Part shown: positions 17,770 through 25,581 of the stretch, in pieces | Layout of the letters: every line of letters begins with the position of its first letter | Position numbering within the stretch: position 1 is the first letter of the stretch | Source: JBGAHD01 sp044226395 | GTDB taxonomy: Bacteria; Pseudomonadota; Gammaproteobacteria; Xanthomonadales; Ahniellaceae | Reading direction: 5' to 3' | Length of the DNA stretch: 64,000 nucleotides | NCBI GenBank assembly: GCA_044226395.1 | Contig: JBGAHD010000005.1 | Location: forward strand, 124,001-188,000 | Program-made: the position numbers and the translations under genes | Notes under the pieces: model-generated | Seen by the model: the letters and a program-made list of their open reading frames with translations, nothing else | Databases searched by the model: none | Told to the model about the DNA's origin: nothing

Positions 17770-19203
17770 TCACTCGAAGCCGTTGGCGAACACCAGATCG
17801 TCCATCAGCCGCACCACGACCCAGCCACCGCCCGTGCCCAGGCGATTGCCAGCGAGCAAGGCCTTGTTGCCCGTCGCCAGGCTCGCGGCGGTCAGCAGAT
17901 CGTCGGCCGCGGTATCGCCACCGACATTCAAGAACAACTTGCCGGGGCTGGCGACATCACCGAAGCGCAAATCGAAAGCGCCGTTGCCCTGCAGGGCATA
18001 CATCGTGAAATCGCGCCCCGAGCCCGAACCGCTGGGGCTGTTGGCCACGGCCGCGATCTTGATGCGCTGGTCGGGCGTGATCATGATCTTCACCACGGTG
18101 CCGCCGTTGACCTCCTGCACGCGCGCGATGCCCGGCCCGCCCGGATGTTGATTGCTGGCGTTGAAGGTGTTGTCGAGCGTGCCATCGGCATTGATGCGCG
18201 CCACGCACACATCGCACAACACATTCGGATTGGGCACGGGATTGATCAGCACCTTGCCGCCCACCAGCCAGCGCCCTGCGCCATCGCGGGCGAGCGAGAC
18301 GATGCTGGATTCCGCCGGCAACTCGGTGAACGGCGCGAAGGCATAGCCCGCGTCGCCGAAGGTCGAATCGACACCGCCCAAGTTGAACGCGCGAAACCCG
18401 CCGAAATGCCCCAGCGCATCGGTGCGCTGGCCGAGCACGATCACCGCTTCATCGCCATCGGCCGCGGTCGCCAGGCGTCCCGAGGGCGCGAAGTGGCGGA
18501 AGTTGTCGCCGAAGAAAAATCCGCCCTGCGCGAAGAAACCGTCGAGCTGACCGTTGGCGTTCAAGCCCACGATCAAATCCTCGAACGCGCCTTCATTGAA
18601 GCGCCACGCTGGAATCAACACGCGATCGTTCTGCACGACCGTGATCGCGCCATCGGGATGATTGCGCGTGCCGGTCTCGGGGTCGCCAAAGACCACGCAG
18701 CCGGGGCCCGGCGCGGTGCCGTAGCTCGTGTCGAGCCGGCCGTTCGCGCTCAAGGCATAGATCAAGCGACAGGTGAGAAACGACGCCGCGCCGCTGCCCG
18801 CGTACAAACTGCCCACCACGACGATGCGCCCATCGCCGAGCAGGCCCGCGGCATTGGCCTGACCGCCGTTGGCCATCGGCACCTGGGCCGTGGTCAGTCG
18901 CGCGACGCCACCGACGCCGAAGCTCGTGTCGAGCGAGCCATCGAGACGTAGCCGCGCCAAGGCCGGCGAACGAAATTGCGAAACCGTGTCGCGCACGCTG
19001 CCGACCACCAGCACGCGGCCATCGGGTTGTTCGACCAGATCGGAAATGCTGTCCCAGGCCGTGGTGCCCGACAGCAGCGTGTTGATGTACACGACGCCCG
19101 TCCCGCCAAAACTCGGGTCGGGCAAACCATCGCGCGCGGGCGCGGCCCACGCGGTGCCGAGGCATGCCCATGCGCTCAGCGCGAATACTGCTCTTGCGAT
19201 CAT
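17770..19203 (-). CDS. Secreted delta-60 repeat (beta-propeller-like) protein
   Basis: This 477-residue exported protein has a signal peptide ending near AWAAPARDG. It has about seven copies of the delta-60 repeat, with cores such as DPSFGGTGVVYI, DGSLDTSFGVGGVARL, NGRLDTSYG and DGTLDNTFN, spaced about 50-65 residues. Such repeats probably form a beta-propeller. The protein ends VFANGFE, a Phe-x-x-Gly-Phe-Glu type tail that I recall on many exported proteins of this order; its meaning is not known to me. An AGG lies a few bases before the ATG. It sits between nusB and thiL on the same strand, with a 139-base gap upstream that could hold its own promoter. Function unknown. Confidence 0.85.
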   Translation of the reverse strand: MIARAVFALSAWACLGTAWAAPARDGLPDPSFGGTGVVYINTLLSGTTAWDSISDLVEQPDGRVLVVGSVRDTVSQFRSPALARLRLDGSLDTSFGVGGVARLTTAQVPMANGGQANAAGLLGDGRIVVVGSLYAGSGAASFLTCRLIYALSANGRLDTSYGTAPGPGCVVFGDPETGTRNHPDGAITVVQNDRVLIPAWRFNEGAFEDLIVGLNANGQLDGFFAQGGFFFGDNFRHFAPSGRLATAADGDEAVIVLGQRTDALGHFGGFRAFNLGGVDSTFGDAGYAFAPFTELPAESSIVSLARDGAGRWLVGGKVLINPVPNPNVLCDVCVARINADGTLDNTFNASNQHPGGPGIARVQEVNGGTVVKIMITPDQRIKIAAVANSPSGSGSGRDFTMYALQGNGAFDLRFGDVASPGKLFLNVGGDTAADDLLTAASLATGNKALLAGNRLGTGGGWVVVRLMDDLVFANGFE

Positions 19204-19342
19204 CCTTGCGCTCCGTGAATCCGGCGAAATGCCGTCCTTCGTCAGGCCGCACGCGGCCGTGACCGGATCGGGAGCTTAGGCAAAGTTGCGCGGCGAAGCC
19301 GTGCGGGCGTCGCGCTTTTGCGCGGTCACGTCGTCGGCGCCG

Positions 19343-19786
19343 TCAGCGCCGATATTCCACCGCGCGCCACTCGGCGGCGGCCTTGTCGAGCACGCCGTTC
19401 ACGTACGTGTGGCCGTAATCGGCGCCGAAGCGCTTGGTCACTTCGATCGCTTCGTTGATCACCACGCGATAAGGCACGTCGGCGCGGTGAATCATTTCGT
19501 AGGCGGCCAGGCGAAGCACGGCGCGTTCGATCGGATCGACTTGCTCGACTTCGCGATCGAGGTAGGGACGCAGGCGACGATCGAGATCGTCGCGGTGTTT
19601 CTCGACGCCGAGCAGGAGATCCTGGAAGTACTCCTGATCGGCGACTTCCATTTCCTGCTCGTGTTCGAACTGGGCGATCACGCGCGACATCGGCGCGCCC
19701 GAAATCTGCCAGGCATAGACCGCTTGCAGCGCGCGACGCCGCGCGCGCGAGCGCGCGGCCAAATCCACCCCATCAGCGCGTTTCAT
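19343..19786 (-). CDS. nusB: Transcription antitermination factor NusB
   Basis: NusB binds boxA RNA with NusE (S10) and supports antitermination of rRNA operons. The 147-residue protein starts MKRADGVDLAARSRARRRALQ, with GGGAGAG just upstream, and contains the family motifs LQAVYAW, IDRYLRP-like DRRLRPYLDRE, ERAVLRLAAYEM and YRVVINEAIEVTKRFG. Its ATG overlaps the ribH stop as ATGA. ribH-nusB coupling is a long-known bacterial arrangement. Confidence 0.96.
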   Translation of the reverse strand: MKRADGVDLAARSRARRRALQAVYAWQISGAPMSRVIAQFEHEQEMEVADQEYFQDLLLGVEKHRDDLDRRLRPYLDREVEQVDPIERAVLRLAAYEMIHRADVPYRVVINEAIEVTKRFGADYGHTYVNGVLDKAAAEWRAVEYRR

Positions 19787-20313
19787 CGTTGCTCTCCCGC
19801 GGCCTTGATCAGACGCGCCATGTGCACGGCGGCCTGCGCGGCCTCCGCGCCCTTGTTGCCCGCCGCGCCACCGGCGCGATCCCAGGCTTGTTGTTCGTTC
19901 TCGCAGGCCAGCACGCCATTGGCCACGGGCAGGCCCAGGCGCAGCGACACCGACATCAGGCCACGCGCGGATTCGTCGACGATCACGTCGAAGTGCGCGG
20001 TCTCGCCGCGGATCACGCAGCCCAGCGCGACCACGGCATCGGCCGGCTCGGCCGCGATCAGGCCCGACACGGCCTGCGGCAATTCCCACGCGCCGGGCAC
20101 CCAGGCCAGACGCACGGCCTCGCCGCGCACGCCGAGTTCGGCCAGCGCGCCGAGCGCGCCTTCGACCAAGCGTTCGACGATGGCCTCGTTGAAACGCGAG
20201 GCGACGACCAGCGCGCGCACGCCCGCGTCGGCGCGCGGCGCGAGCACGCGCGCGCCAAAGGCTTCGAGTTGAACGCGCCCGGCCGGGGCTTGCGTGTGAT
20301 GCTGGGCAGACAT
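19783..20313 (-). CDS. ribH: 6,7-dimethyl-8-ribityllumazine synthase
   Basis: RibH condenses the pyrimidine from the RibD branch with dihydroxybutanone phosphate to form lumazine, the riboflavin precursor. The 176-residue protein has ALVVASRFNEAIVERL, WVPGAWELPQAV, and VALGCVIRGETAHFDVI with the catalytic histidine. About 20 extra N-terminal residues precede the core when compared with E. coli. It follows ribBX by 42 bases and overlaps nusB. Confidence 0.96.
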   Translation of the reverse strand: MSAQHHTQAPAGRVQLEAFGARVLAPRADAGVRALVVASRFNEAIVERLVEGALGALAELGVRGEAVRLAWVPGAWELPQAVSGLIAAEPADAVVALGCVIRGETAHFDVIVDESARGLMSVSLRLGLPVANGVLACENEQQAWDRAGGAAGNKGAEAAQAAVHMARLIKAAGEQR

Positions 20314-20355
20314 GATCGATCCGATAGGGCCCGGACCACGCCCGGGCGGCGCGGG

Positions 20356-21450
20356 CTAGGCCTCGCGCGGCGCCGCGTACTCTACCACCTCGAGTCCGAA
20401 GCCCGTCAGGCCGAGGAACTTGCGCGGCGTGCCCAGCACGCGGATGCGGCGCACGCCGAGGTCACGCAGGATCTGCGCGCCCAGGCCATTGCGACGCCAG
20501 TCGCCGCCACCCTCGGCCGGCGGCGCGGCGCCGCGCAGACGATCGAGCATGGCCGCGCCGGTGCTCGGCTCCGACAGAATCACCACCACGCCCGTGCCCG
20601 CCGCCGCCACTTCCGCGAGCGCGCGATGCACCGACAGGCCCCATTCGGGGCCGCGCAGATGCAGCAGATCGGTCAAGGGGTTTTGCAGATGCACGCGCAC
20701 CAGGGTCGGCGTCGCGGCGTCGAGCGTGCCGCGCACCAGGGCGAAATGCGCGGCGTGATCGAGCACGCCGCGATAGGCGATCAGGCGGAAGGGCCCGAGT
20801 TCGGTGTCGACCTCGCGCTCGAGTTCGCGCCGCACGGTCTGCTCGGTGGCCAGGCGATGACGAATGAGATCGGCGATGGTGCCGATCTTCAAACCATGAC
20901 GCGCGGCGAAGCGTTCGAGCTCGGCGCGCCGCGCCATGGTGCCATCGTCGTTCATGATCTCGACCAGCACGCCCGCGGGCTCCAAGCCCGCGAGCAAGGC
21001 CAGATCGCTCGCGGCCTCGGTGTGGCCGGCGCGCATCAGCACGCCGCCGGGCTGCGCGGTCAGCGGAAAAATGTGGCCGGGCTGGGTCAAGTCTTCGGGA
21101 CTCGCGTCGGGACGCACGGCCGTGCGGATGGTGTGCGCGCGGTCATAGGCCGAGATGCCCGTGGTTACGCCTTCGGCGGCTTCGATCGAGACGGTGAAGT
21201 TGGTGTGGTGCGGCGAGCGGTTGTCGCTGACCATGGGCTTGAGGCCCAGTTGCCGGCAACGCTCGCGCGTCAGCGACAGGCAGATCAGTCCGCGCGCCTC
21301 GCGCGCCATGAAGTTCACGTCCTCGGGCCGCGTCAGCGAGGCGGCCATGATCAGATCGCCCTCGTTCTCGCGGTCTTCGTCATCGACGATCACGACCATG
21401 CGGCCGGCGCGAATCTCGTCGAGGATCTCGGGGATGGGGTGAAAGCTCAT
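20356..21450 (-). CDS. ribBX: 3,4-dihydroxy-2-butanone-4-phosphate synthase with degenerate GCH II domain
   Basis: The 364-residue protein begins with an intact DHBP synthase domain (1-205): DDEDRENEGDLI, HTNFTVSIEAAEGVTTG, and PGHIFPLTAQPGGVLMRAGH. It makes the four-carbon riboflavin precursor from ribulose 5-phosphate. The C-terminal half has the outline of GTP cyclohydrolase II but lacks its zinc-binding cysteines: where RibA has RVHSECLTGD and a CDCG motif, this protein reads RVHLQNPLTDLLHLRG. The catalytic GRGIGL motif is also missing. This matches the RibBX variant described in proteobacteria, so a separate ribA should exist outside the window. It lies between ribE and ribH. Confidence 0.92.
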   Translation of the reverse strand: MSFHPIPEILDEIRAGRMVVIVDDEDRENEGDLIMAASLTRPEDVNFMAREARGLICLSLTRERCRQLGLKPMVSDNRSPHHTNFTVSIEAAEGVTTGISAYDRAHTIRTAVRPDASPEDLTQPGHIFPLTAQPGGVLMRAGHTEAASDLALLAGLEPAGVLVEIMNDDGTMARRAELERFAARHGLKIGTIADLIRHRLATEQTVRRELEREVDTELGPFRLIAYRGVLDHAAHFALVRGTLDAATPTLVRVHLQNPLTDLLHLRGPEWGLSVHRALAEVAAAGTGVVVILSEPSTGAAMLDRLRGAAPPAEGGGDWRRNGLGAQILRDLGVRRIRVLGTPRKFLGLTGFGLEVVEYAAPREA

Positions 21451-21479
21451 GACGTTACCGAGTGAGTGTTCGCGAGGTT

Positions 21480-22073
21480 TCAACGCGGGGCGATCATGCG
21501 CTCGACATAGCGCGCAACCAGATCGACTTCCAGATTCACCGCGTCGCCGACGCGACGCGCGCCAAACGTGGTGACCGCGACCGTGTGCGGAATCAGCGCC
21601 ACCTCGAAGGCCTCGTCGTCGACGGCATTGACCGTGAGGCTGGTGCCATCGACGCAGATCGAGCCCTTCTCCGCGACGTAACGCGACAGCGCGCGCGGCA
21701 TCGAGAAACGCCAACGCTGCGCGCGCGCATCGGGCGTGATCGACAGCACGTGACCGACGCCATCGACGTGGCCGCTGACCAGATGACCGCCGAGACGATC
21801 GGACAGGCGCAGCGATTTCTCCAGATTCAGCGCATCGCCGACCACACGCGCGCCGAGCGTGGTGCGAGCGAGGGTCTCGGTGCTGACATCGGCGCTGAAC
21901 GCGCGCGTGTCGCGTTCGACCACCGTGAGACACACGCCGCTGACGGCGATGCTGTCGCCGATCGCGACGTCGTCGAGCCCCAGCGCCTCGGCCTCGACGC
22001 GAAGGCGCAGATCGCCGCCGCGCGGCTCGCGCGCGGCCAGCCGTCCTTGGGCCTGGATGATGCCGGTGAACAT
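21480..22073 (-). CDS. ribE: Riboflavin synthase, alpha subunit
   Basis: This enzyme dismutates two lumazine molecules to riboflavin and the pyrimidine precursor. The 197-residue protein opens MFTGIIQAQGRL, the invariant start, and shows two related beta-barrel halves, each with an SGVCLTV- or DGTSLTVNAV-like motif and a DxVNLE segment (residues about 1-97 and 98-195). Lengths are typical. It lies 24 bases after ribD and 29 bases before ribBX. The gene is ribC in E. coli nomenclature. Confidence 0.96.
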   Translation of the reverse strand: MFTGIIQAQGRLAAREPRGGDLRLRVEAEALGLDDVAIGDSIAVSGVCLTVVERDTRAFSADVSTETLARTTLGARVVGDALNLEKSLRLSDRLGGHLVSGHVDGVGHVLSITPDARAQRWRFSMPRALSRYVAEKGSICVDGTSLTVNAVDDEAFEVALIPHTVAVTTFGARRVGDAVNLEVDLVARYVERMIAPR

Positions 22074-22097
22074 GTGACTTCCTCGCGAAAAAATCGG

Positions 22098-23192
22098 CTA
22101 CGACGCGGGCCGCAGCAGCAGGCACAGATCATCGCCGACGCGACGCAGATCGTGCAGTTGAAAACGTCGGCGCTGCTCGAGCTTGGCCAGCGGCGGCACT
22201 TGCAGCAGCGGGCGCGCGCTGTCACCGAGCACGCCCAGGTGCTGATAGATCAGCCATTCGTCGACCAGGCCCGCGTGCATCAGCGCACCCGAAAGAATCG
22301 CGCCGGCCTCGACCTGCAATTCGTTGACGCCGCGCTCGGCGAGTTCGGCCAACACCACCGCGAGGCCCAAGCCCGTGGCGTGATGCGGACAGGTCAGCAC
22401 GCGTTGCGCGGAATGTTCGCGATGCGCGGCCACGGCTTCGGGCGCGCAGATCAGCAAACTCGGCGCCGCGTCATCGAGCACGCGCGCGCCTGGCGGCGTG
22501 CGCAGGCGCGAGTCGAGCACCACGCGCAGCGGCGGCGCGAAGGGCCTGTCGTCGCTCAGGCGCACGGTCAGGCGCGGATCGTCGGCGAGCACGGTGCCGA
22601 TGCCGGTCATGATGGCGCTGGCGCGCGCGCGCCAACGCATGTTGTCGGCGCGCGCCTCGGGGCCGGTGATCCATTGGCTGCGGCCATCGGCGAGCGCGGT
22701 GCGGCCGTCGAGGCTCATCGCCTGCTTGAGCCGCACCCAGGGCCGACCGCGCTCGATGCGCGAGAAGAAGCCGCGATTGAGCTCGCGCGCCGGCCCGCGC
22801 ATCAAGCCCACGTCGACCGCGATGCCGGCCGCGCGCAACATCGCCAGGCCCTGACCCGCCACGGCCGGAAAGGGATCTTCCGTCGCCGCGATCACGCGCG
22901 CGACGCCGGCCGCGATCAAGGCATCGGCGCAAGGCCCCGTGCGGCCGTGATGCGCGCAAGGTTCGAGCGTCACGTAAGCCGTGGCGCCACGCGCCGCCTC
23001 GCCGGCTTCGCGCAGCGCGTGCACTTCGGCATGCGGTTCGCCCGCGCGCGCATGCGCGCCCGCGCCGACCACGCGCTCGCCCTGCGCGATCACGGTGCCC
23101 ACGCGCGGATTGGGTTGCGTGGTCCACAAGCCGCGTTCGGCCAGGCGCAAGGCCTCGGCCATGTGACGATGATCGGTGGCGGTGTAAGTCAT
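22098..23192 (-). CDS. ribD: Bifunctional riboflavin deaminase/reductase
   Basis: RibD carries out the second and third steps of riboflavin synthesis. The N-terminal deaminase domain (10-150) has HAEVHALREAG and TLEPCAHHGRTGPCAD with the zinc-binding His and two Cys residues. The C-terminal reductase domain (150-360) has RPWVRLKQAMSLDGRTA and the NADPH-binding VLDSRLRTPPGARV and ELQVEAGAIL segments. The 364-residue length is normal. It is separated from the upstream GNAT gene by only four bases. Confidence 0.96.
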   Translation of the reverse strand: MTYTATDHRHMAEALRLAERGLWTTQPNPRVGTVIAQGERVVGAGAHARAGEPHAEVHALREAGEAARGATAYVTLEPCAHHGRTGPCADALIAAGVARVIAATEDPFPAVAGQGLAMLRAAGIAVDVGLMRGPARELNRGFFSRIERGRPWVRLKQAMSLDGRTALADGRSQWITGPEARADNMRWRARASAIMTGIGTVLADDPRLTVRLSDDRPFAPPLRVVLDSRLRTPPGARVLDDAAPSLLICAPEAVAAHREHSAQRVLTCPHHATGLGLAVVLAELAERGVNELQVEAGAILSGALMHAGLVDEWLIYQHLGVLGDSARPLLQVPPLAKLEQRRRFQLHDLRRVGDDLCLLLRPAS

Positions 23193-23196
23193 GGCC

Positions 23197-23679
23197 TCAG
23201 TGCGTGAGCATGGCGGCGGGCGCGATCGCGAGAATGTCGACCGCGCGCCCGTGCAAGTCGCGCCGCTCGACCGCGTGCCAGCCCATGCGCTGGTAGAACG
23301 CGGCCTCGTCGGCGGTGAACAGATACAGCGTGCGCACGCCGCAACGATCGGCTAGGCGCACGGCATCGCGCACCAAGGCCGTGCCCACGCCGTGGCCGCG
23401 CGCGGATGGCGTCACGAACAAACTGGCGAGCCAGGGGCCGAGATCGCGGAACTGACGCGCGTCTTCCTCGATCAAGCTGACCGAGCCGAGCAAGTGATCG
23501 CCATCGGTCGCCACGCGCGTGGTCGGCAAGACGCGACGCAGGGCGTGATCGATCAACTCGCGCTCGGCCTCGTCGCGCGACCAGTCGGGCATGAGCGCGC
23601 CCCACTCGTCGTGATGCCACTGCGCCAGCGTGGCCGCGTGCCAGGGGCAGTCGGCCAGGAAGTCGATGCGCGCGTTCAC
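23197..23679 (-). CDS. GNAT family N-acetyltransferase
   Basis: This 160-residue acetyltransferase of unknown substrate starts at a GTG whose overlap with the nrdR stop (GTGA) fixes it. The acetyl-CoA loop is LFVTPSARGHGVGTALV at about residue 95, with the R/Q-x-x-G-x-G signature, and the C-terminal YLFTADEAAFYQRMGW is a standard GNAT beta5 region. It is inserted between nrdR and ribD, which are neighbours in many other gammaproteobacteria, so it is very likely cotranscribed with the riboflavin genes. A small-molecule substrate seems likelier than a protein, but this is a guess. Confidence 0.88.
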   Translation of the reverse strand: MNARIDFLADCPWHAATLAQWHHDEWGALMPDWSRDEAERELIDHALRRVLPTTRVATDGDHLLGSVSLIEEDARQFRDLGPWLASLFVTPSARGHGVGTALVRDAVRLADRCGVRTLYLFTADEAAFYQRMGWHAVERRDLHGRAVDILAIAPAAMLTH

Positions 23680-24200
23680 GAGCGCTTGGACTTGGGCGGG
23701 TCGGGCTCTTCCTGCAGCAGCGACATCTGCCGGCCCTCGATCACGGGAATGTCGCGTTCGAGGCGCTCGACCTCCTCGCGGAAATCGCGCACGTCCTCGA
23801 AGCGCTGATAGACCGAGGCGAAGCGCACGTAGGCGACCTGATCGATCGGCTTCAACTCGGCCATGATCCATTCGCCGATGCGGCGCGAGGGCAGTTCGCG
23901 CTCGCCGCTGGTGCGCAGCTTCTTGATGATGCGTTCGACGATGCCATCGACCGTGTCGCTGCCGACCGGGCGCTTTTGCAGCGCGCGCTCGAGGCCCGTG
24001 CGCAGCTTACGTTCGTCGAAGGCCTCGCGCCGACCGTCGTGCTTGACGATCTGCGGCAGCTTCAGGTCGGCGGTCTCGAAGGTGTTGAAGCGCTCGCCGC
24101 ACTGCTCGCACTCGCGCCGACGACGCACTTGCGTGCCGTCCTCGGTCAACCGCGAGTCGATCACCCGCGTGTCTTCGTTGTGGCAGAACGGACAGTGCAT
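23676..24200 (-). CDS. nrdR: Ribonucleotide reductase regulator NrdR
   Basis: NrdR represses ribonucleotide reductase genes in response to ATP/dATP. The 174-residue protein has an N-terminal zinc ribbon with MHCPFC at 1-6 and CEQCGERFNTFE near residue 36, then an ATP-cone domain beginning VKHDGRREAFDERKL. Length and both domains are typical. glyA-nrdR-ribD is a conserved order; here a GNAT gene follows first. Confidence 0.97.
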   Translation of the reverse strand: MHCPFCHNEDTRVIDSRLTEDGTQVRRRRECEQCGERFNTFETADLKLPQIVKHDGRREAFDERKLRTGLERALQKRPVGSDTVDGIVERIIKKLRTSGERELPSRRIGEWIMAELKPIDQVAYVRFASVYQRFEDVRDFREEVERLERDIPVIEGRQMSLLQEEPDPPKSKRS

Positions 24201-24213
24201 GCGCGCGCGCGGA

Positions 24214-25467
24214 TCAGCCGTAGACCGGGAAGGCCTTGCACTGCGCGGTCACCTGATCGCGCACGCGCGCGATCACGGCGGCGTCGGCGTGATGGTCGAG
24301 CACATCGCAGATCCAGTTGGCCAGATCGGCGCACTCGCGCTCGCCATAGCCGCGCGTGGTCACCGCCGGCGTGCCCAGACGCAGACCCGAGGTCACGAAA
24401 GGCGAGCGCGGATCATTGGGCACGGCGTTCTTGTTGACCGTGATGTGGGCGGCGCCGAGCGCTTCCTCGGCTTCCTTGCCGGTGACTTCGCGGCCGATCA
24501 GATCGACCAGGAACAGATGATTCTTGGTGCCGCCCGAGACGATCTTGTAGCCGCGCGCGATCATCGCCGCGGCCATGGCCTGGGCGTTGCGCACGACTTG
24601 CGCTTGGTAGGTCTTGAACGCCGGATCGAGCGCTTCCTTGAACGCCACGGCCTTGGCCGCGATCACGTGCATCAAGGGGCCGCCCTGGGTGCCGGGGAAG
24701 ACCATCGATTGCAGCTTCTTTTCGATCTCGGCGTTGGCGCGCGCCAGGATGATGCCGCCGCGCGGACCGCGCAGGGTCTTGTGCGTGGTCGAGGTCACCA
24801 CGTCCGCGTGCGGGATCGGGCTCGGATACACGCCAGCCGCGACCAGGCCCGCGACATGCGCCATGTCGACCACGAAATAAGCCCCGACCGCGCGCGCGAT
24901 CTCGGCCAGACGCGCCCAGTCGACCACTTGCGAATAGGCCGAAAAACCGCCGATCACCATCTTCGGTTTGTGCTCGCGCGCCAGGCGCTCGACTTCGGCG
25001 TAGTCGATCAAGCCGGTGCTGACATCGAGCCCGTACTGCACGGCGTTGAAAATCTTGCCGGAGAAATTCACCTTGGCCCCGTGCGTGAGATGGCCGCCGT
25101 GGGCCAGGCTCATGCCCAGGATGGTGTCGCCGGGATTGAGCAGGGCCAGGTACACGGCCGCGTTGGCCTGCGAGCCCGAATGCGGCTGCACATTGGCGTA
25201 GTCGGCGCCGAACAGCTGCTTGACGCGCTCGATCGCCAGGCGCTCGGCCACGTCCACGTGCTCGCAACCGCCGTAGTAGCGCTTGCCCGGATAACCTTCG
25301 GCGTACTTGTTGGTCAGCACCGTGCCTTGCGCTTCGAGCACGCGCGGGCTGGCGTAGTTTTCCGAGGCGATCAGCTCGACGTGATCCTCCTGGCGCTGAC
25401 GCTCGGCGGCGATGGCCGCGGACAAATCAGGATCGAAATCGGCGATGCGCATCGAGGCAGGAAACAT
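24214..25467 (-). CDS. glyA: Serine hydroxymethyltransferase
   Basis: GlyA interconverts serine and glycine and charges tetrahydrofolate with a one-carbon unit. The 417-residue PLP enzyme has ELIASENYASPRVLEAQGT, the folate-site NKYAEGYPGKRYYGG, and VVTSTTHKTLRGPRGG with the PLP-binding Lys230. It is the first gene of the minus-strand cluster running to pgpA, and is divergent from the TPR-glycosyltransferase gene with a 114-base gap. A TATCAT at about 25521-25526 on minus could be a -10 box. Confidence 0.97.
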   Translation of the reverse strand: MFPASMRIADFDPDLSAAIAAERQRQEDHVELIASENYASPRVLEAQGTVLTNKYAEGYPGKRYYGGCEHVDVAERLAIERVKQLFGADYANVQPHSGSQANAAVYLALLNPGDTILGMSLAHGGHLTHGAKVNFSGKIFNAVQYGLDVSTGLIDYAEVERLAREHKPKMVIGGFSAYSQVVDWARLAEIARAVGAYFVVDMAHVAGLVAAGVYPSPIPHADVVTSTTHKTLRGPRGGIILARANAEIEKKLQSMVFPGTQGGPLMHVIAAKAVAFKEALDPAFKTYQAQVVRNAQAMAAAMIARGYKIVSGGTKNHLFLVDLIGREVTGKEAEEALGAAHITVNKNAVPNDPRSPFVTSGLRLGTPAVTTRGYGERECADLANWICDVLDHHADAAVIARVRDQVTAQCKAFPVYG

Positions 25468-25581
25468 CGAAAACTCCCAGGACTAGGGTGGGCGGCGCCG
25501 CAAAGCCGCAAGATTTTGGGATGATAGCGGCCCAAGCCCCGCCAGGGCCATGCCGGGCGGCGCCCCACAGTCCGATTGCTC

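Noticed and set aside
20314..23196. FMN riboswitch before rib genes
   Set aside because: All gaps between rib genes are under 45 bases, too short for an RFN element, and none of its conserved blocks was seen.
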